From positions 1 to 16,072 of the forward strand of contig DAXZ01000065.1 in the NCBI GenBank assembly GCA_002506665.1: 16,072 nucleotides of DNA, written 5' to 3'. Positions within the stretch are counted from its first letter, which is position 1. Every line of letters begins with the position of its first letter. Of the stretch, positions 14,682 to 16,072 are shown piece after piece. The DNA comes from Nitrosopumilus sp. UBA526 (GTDB taxonomy: Archaea; Thermoproteota; Nitrososphaeria; Nitrososphaerales; Nitrosopumilaceae). A program made the translations under genes and the position numbers. The notes under the pieces are model-generated. The model saw only the letters and a program-made list of their open reading frames with translations. It searched no databases and was not told the origin of the DNA.

Positions 14682-14692
14682 ACTAAATTAGT
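14682..14692. promoter_or_regulatory. 11-bp palindrome upstream of homocitrate synthase
   Basis: ACTAAATTAGT is perfectly symmetric and lies about 10 nt before the TATA box of homocitrate synthase. It could be a second regulator half-site, but in AT-rich intergenic DNA such palindromes arise by chance. Confidence 0.25.
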
Positions 14693-14701
14693 ACAAATAT
14701 G

Positions 14702-14708
14702 TTTATAT
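14702..14708 (+). promoter_or_regulatory. TATA box for homocitrate synthase
   Basis: TTTATAT is centred 30 nt upstream of the ATG at 14735, so the transcript would begin within a few bases of that codon. This is the main reason for preferring 14735 over the in-frame ATG at 14699, which would lie upstream of the transcription start. Confidence 0.55.
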
Positions 14709-14723
14709 CATCAATTTATGATA
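14706..14723. promoter_or_regulatory. Inverted repeat over the homocitrate synthase promoter, candidate operator
   Basis: TATCAT-CAATTT-ATGATA is a perfect 6+6 inverted repeat with a 6-nt AT-rich spacer. It overlaps the 3' edge of the TATA box and ends about 11 nt before the ATG. Size and symmetry suit a dimeric helix-turn-helix regulator, and the Lrp-type gene lies immediately upstream. Binding here would block polymerase, which predicts repression. The link to that regulator is inference. Confidence 0.4.
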
Positions 14724-14734
14724 CGATTTCAGTA

Positions 14735-15898
14735 ATGGTAAAACCAAATCACTATGCAGACATCTACAACGCATATGAAAAGAATCCAAAGAGGATAAGA
14801 ATCCTAGACAGTACCTTGCGAGAAGGTGAGCAACACCCCGGCGTCTCGTTTACAAACAAGCAGAGGATTCAGATTGCATGGATGCTTGATTATTTTGGCG
14901 TTGATCAGATAGAGATCTCACCAATAGTCTCAAATGATCACGTAGAGGCAACAAAGACAATTATCAAGCAGGGCCTAAGGGCAGACATTGTAGCGCATGG
15001 TAGAGCACTAAAGCAGGACATAGATATTGCGCTAGACTGTGATGCAAAAAGTTGTGCGGCATATCTTGGAATTTCAGATATTCATCTAAAAGACAAGTTG
15101 CGAATTTCAAGAGAGGACGCACTTTGCAGGGCAGTAGAGACAGTAGAATACGCAAAGTCTCATGGACTTGAGATCAGATTTACAGTGGAGGATGGTAGCA
15201 GGGCAGATCCAAAATTCTTGCTACAGGTCTGCAAGGCAATAGAAGAGGCCGGAGTAGATAGAATAAGCCTTCCAGATACTGTCGGAATTTTACGCCCAGT
15301 TGGGATGTATAATTTTGTTAGCAAGGTCAGAGCAGTAACAAGTGTACCACTAGATGCACATGTTCACAACGATATTGGTCTTGCAGTTGCAAACGCATTT
15401 GCCGCATGTGATGCAGGAGCTGAGCAGATTCATACCACCATTGACGGTATCGGGGAGAGAACGGGGATTCCACCACTTGCAGAGATCTCAGTAGCATTGA
15501 CTTATCTGTACAAGTCACCAAATGATTTCAAGTTGGATATGCTGCAAGACATGTCAAGGTTGATTGAGGCATACACATCAATCCAGCCATATGACTCTAA
15601 ACCCATTGTGGGCTCATCAGCATACAAGCACAAGGCAGGAACACACCTTGCTGCAATTCTTAGAAATCCGGCAGCATACGAGCCAATTCCTCCAAGGGAT
15701 GTGGGAAATAGGAGGAGAATAGTGTTCGGAGAACTAGCCGGCAAGACCGGTGCTGCATATCTTATGTCATTGTTAGGATTGAAAAAAGATGACGAGGGTG
15801 CAAAGGCAGTTGCAGCTGGGTTGAAGAATCTCAGAATGGGTGATCTCATAGAGATTCCCCTAAATGACAAGCTAGAAGAGCAGATGTCAGGGTCTTAG
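14735..15898 (+). CDS. lysS: Homocitrate synthase
   Basis: Condenses acetyl-CoA with 2-oxoglutarate, the first step of lysine synthesis by the alpha-aminoadipate route. The 387 residues form a DRE-TIM barrel: RILDSTLREGEQ (22-33), metal-binding HVHND (209-213), and the GIGERTGIPPLAEI loop (238-251). That loop resembles homocitrate synthases (GERNGITPL) rather than isopropylmalate synthases (GERAGN). The long regulatory domain of LeuA is missing, also as in homocitrate synthases. Citramalate synthase is the main alternative. The ATG at 14735 (MVKPNHYADI) is chosen from promoter position; ATG 14699 would add 12 residues. It is separated from the regulator gene by 116 nt with its own promoter, yet belongs functionally to the LysW cassette. 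Homoaconitase and homoisocitrate dehydrogenase are not in the window. Confidence 0.85.
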   Translation: MVKPNHYADIYNAYEKNPKRIRILDSTLREGEQHPGVSFTNKQRIQIAWMLDYFGVDQIEISPIVSNDHVEATKTIIKQGLRADIVAHGRALKQDIDIALDCDAKSCAAYLGISDIHLKDKLRISREDALCRAVETVEYAKSHGLEIRFTVEDGSRADPKFLLQVCKAIEEAGVDRISLPDTVGILRPVGMYNFVSKVRAVTSVPLDAHVHNDIGLAVANAFAACDAGAEQIHTTIDGIGERTGIPPLAEISVALTYLYKSPNDFKLDMLQDMSRLIEAYTSIQPYDSKPIVGSSAYKHKAGTHLAAILRNPAAYEPIPPRDVGNRRRIVFGELAGKTGAAYLMSLLGLKKDDEGAKAVAAGLKNLRMGDLIEIPLNDKLEEQMSGS

Positions 15899-15930
15899 AT
15901 TTTATTTACTTGGCCACAGATGACTGGTAC

Positions 15931-15937
15931 TTTTTTT
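15931..15937 (+). terminator. Oligo-T terminator downstream of homocitrate synthase
   Basis: Seven consecutive T residues begin 33 nt after the stop codon, the type of signal archaeal polymerase uses. A 16-bp palindrome, CAAAAATTAATTTTTG, follows at 15953-15968 and may add to termination or mark the next promoter. Confidence 0.45.
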
Positions 15938-15968
15938 GTGTGTATCGTTTTACAAAAATTAATTTTTG

Positions 15969-16072
15969 GGAATTTATTAGTTGCATGAGATATTTTAGAG
16001 AATAATCTATATTCTGTATTGTCTTTTTGTACATGAAAATGTTTTAATTTTAATTCTCTACAAAATGGTTTA
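15969..16072. other. AT-rich tail with no recognised gene
   Basis: The last 104 nt of the window are strongly AT-rich, with T-runs and TATA-like blocks (such as TTTTAATTTTAATT near 16043-16056) but no credible ORF on either strand. They probably form the intergenic region or promoter of a gene beyond the window. Confidence 0.5.

Noticed and set aside
14735..15898. 2-isopropylmalate synthase (LeuA) as the identity of the last gene
   Set aside because: The GERTGIPPL loop and the absence of the LeuA regulatory domain favour homocitrate synthase, as does the lysine-type gene context.

Overview
The window looks like a chromosome segment of an ammonia-oxidising thaumarchaeon (Nitrososphaerota, Nitrosopumilales). 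This rests on archaeal-only genes (aIF6, an archaeal tRNA-intron endonuclease, ribosomal protein L10e, a Sulfolobus-type ferredoxin), on a LysW-carrier amino-acid pathway, and on TATA boxes that sit about 25-28 nt upstream of start codons, as expected for leaderless archaeal transcripts. Base composition appears to be in the low 40s % GC. That would suit a Nitrosotenuis-like lineage better than AT-rich Nitrosopumilus or GC-rich Cenarchaeum, but the genus is inference. No IS element, CRISPR array, tRNA or rRNA was recognised.

Layout. 1-2610: a seven-cysteine ferredoxin (-), translation factor aIF6 (+) and histidyl-tRNA synthetase (-). 2611-5200: an orphan PLD-like domain protein (+), a tRNA-splicing endonuclease subunit (-), ribosomal protein L10e (+), a small conserved-looking protein of unknown function (-), and a 360-nt gap holding only a possible 33-codon ORF. 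5201-8814: an MFS transporter (+) facing a three-gene ABC importer operon (-) of the nitrate/sulfonate/taurine type (binding protein, ATPase, permease). 8937-14618: one tightly packed operon argG-lysW-lysX-lysY(argC)-lysZ(argB)-lysJ(argD)-Lrp/AsnC regulator. 14735-15898: homocitrate synthase from its own promoter, followed by an AT-rich tail.

How the genes work together. LysW is a 55-residue acidic carrier, missed by ordinary length cut-offs, whose C-terminal glutamate is loaded with the amino-acid substrate by LysX. LysZ, LysY and LysJ then phosphorylate, reduce and transaminate the tethered side chain. ArgG at the head of the operon points to arginine, and homocitrate synthase at the end points to lysine through alpha-aminoadipate. 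With only one X/Z/Y/J set present, the cassette probably serves both pathways, as shown for Thermococcus kodakarensis. The Lrp-family protein is a good candidate regulator, and a perfect 6+6 inverted repeat lies over the homocitrate synthase promoter.

The genome is very compact. All four convergent gene pairs overlap at their 3' ends, two of them sharing a single CTAG that supplies both stop codons. Several starts were revised from promoter position and family N-termini: PLD-like protein at TTG 2777, endA at ATG 4020, rpl10e at ATG 4085, homocitrate synthase at ATG 14735. Most-worth-checking items are the catalytically degenerate PLD domain, the displaced catalytic histidine in EndA, the ferredoxin that has lost most zinc ligands, and the putative regulator site at homocitrate synthase.
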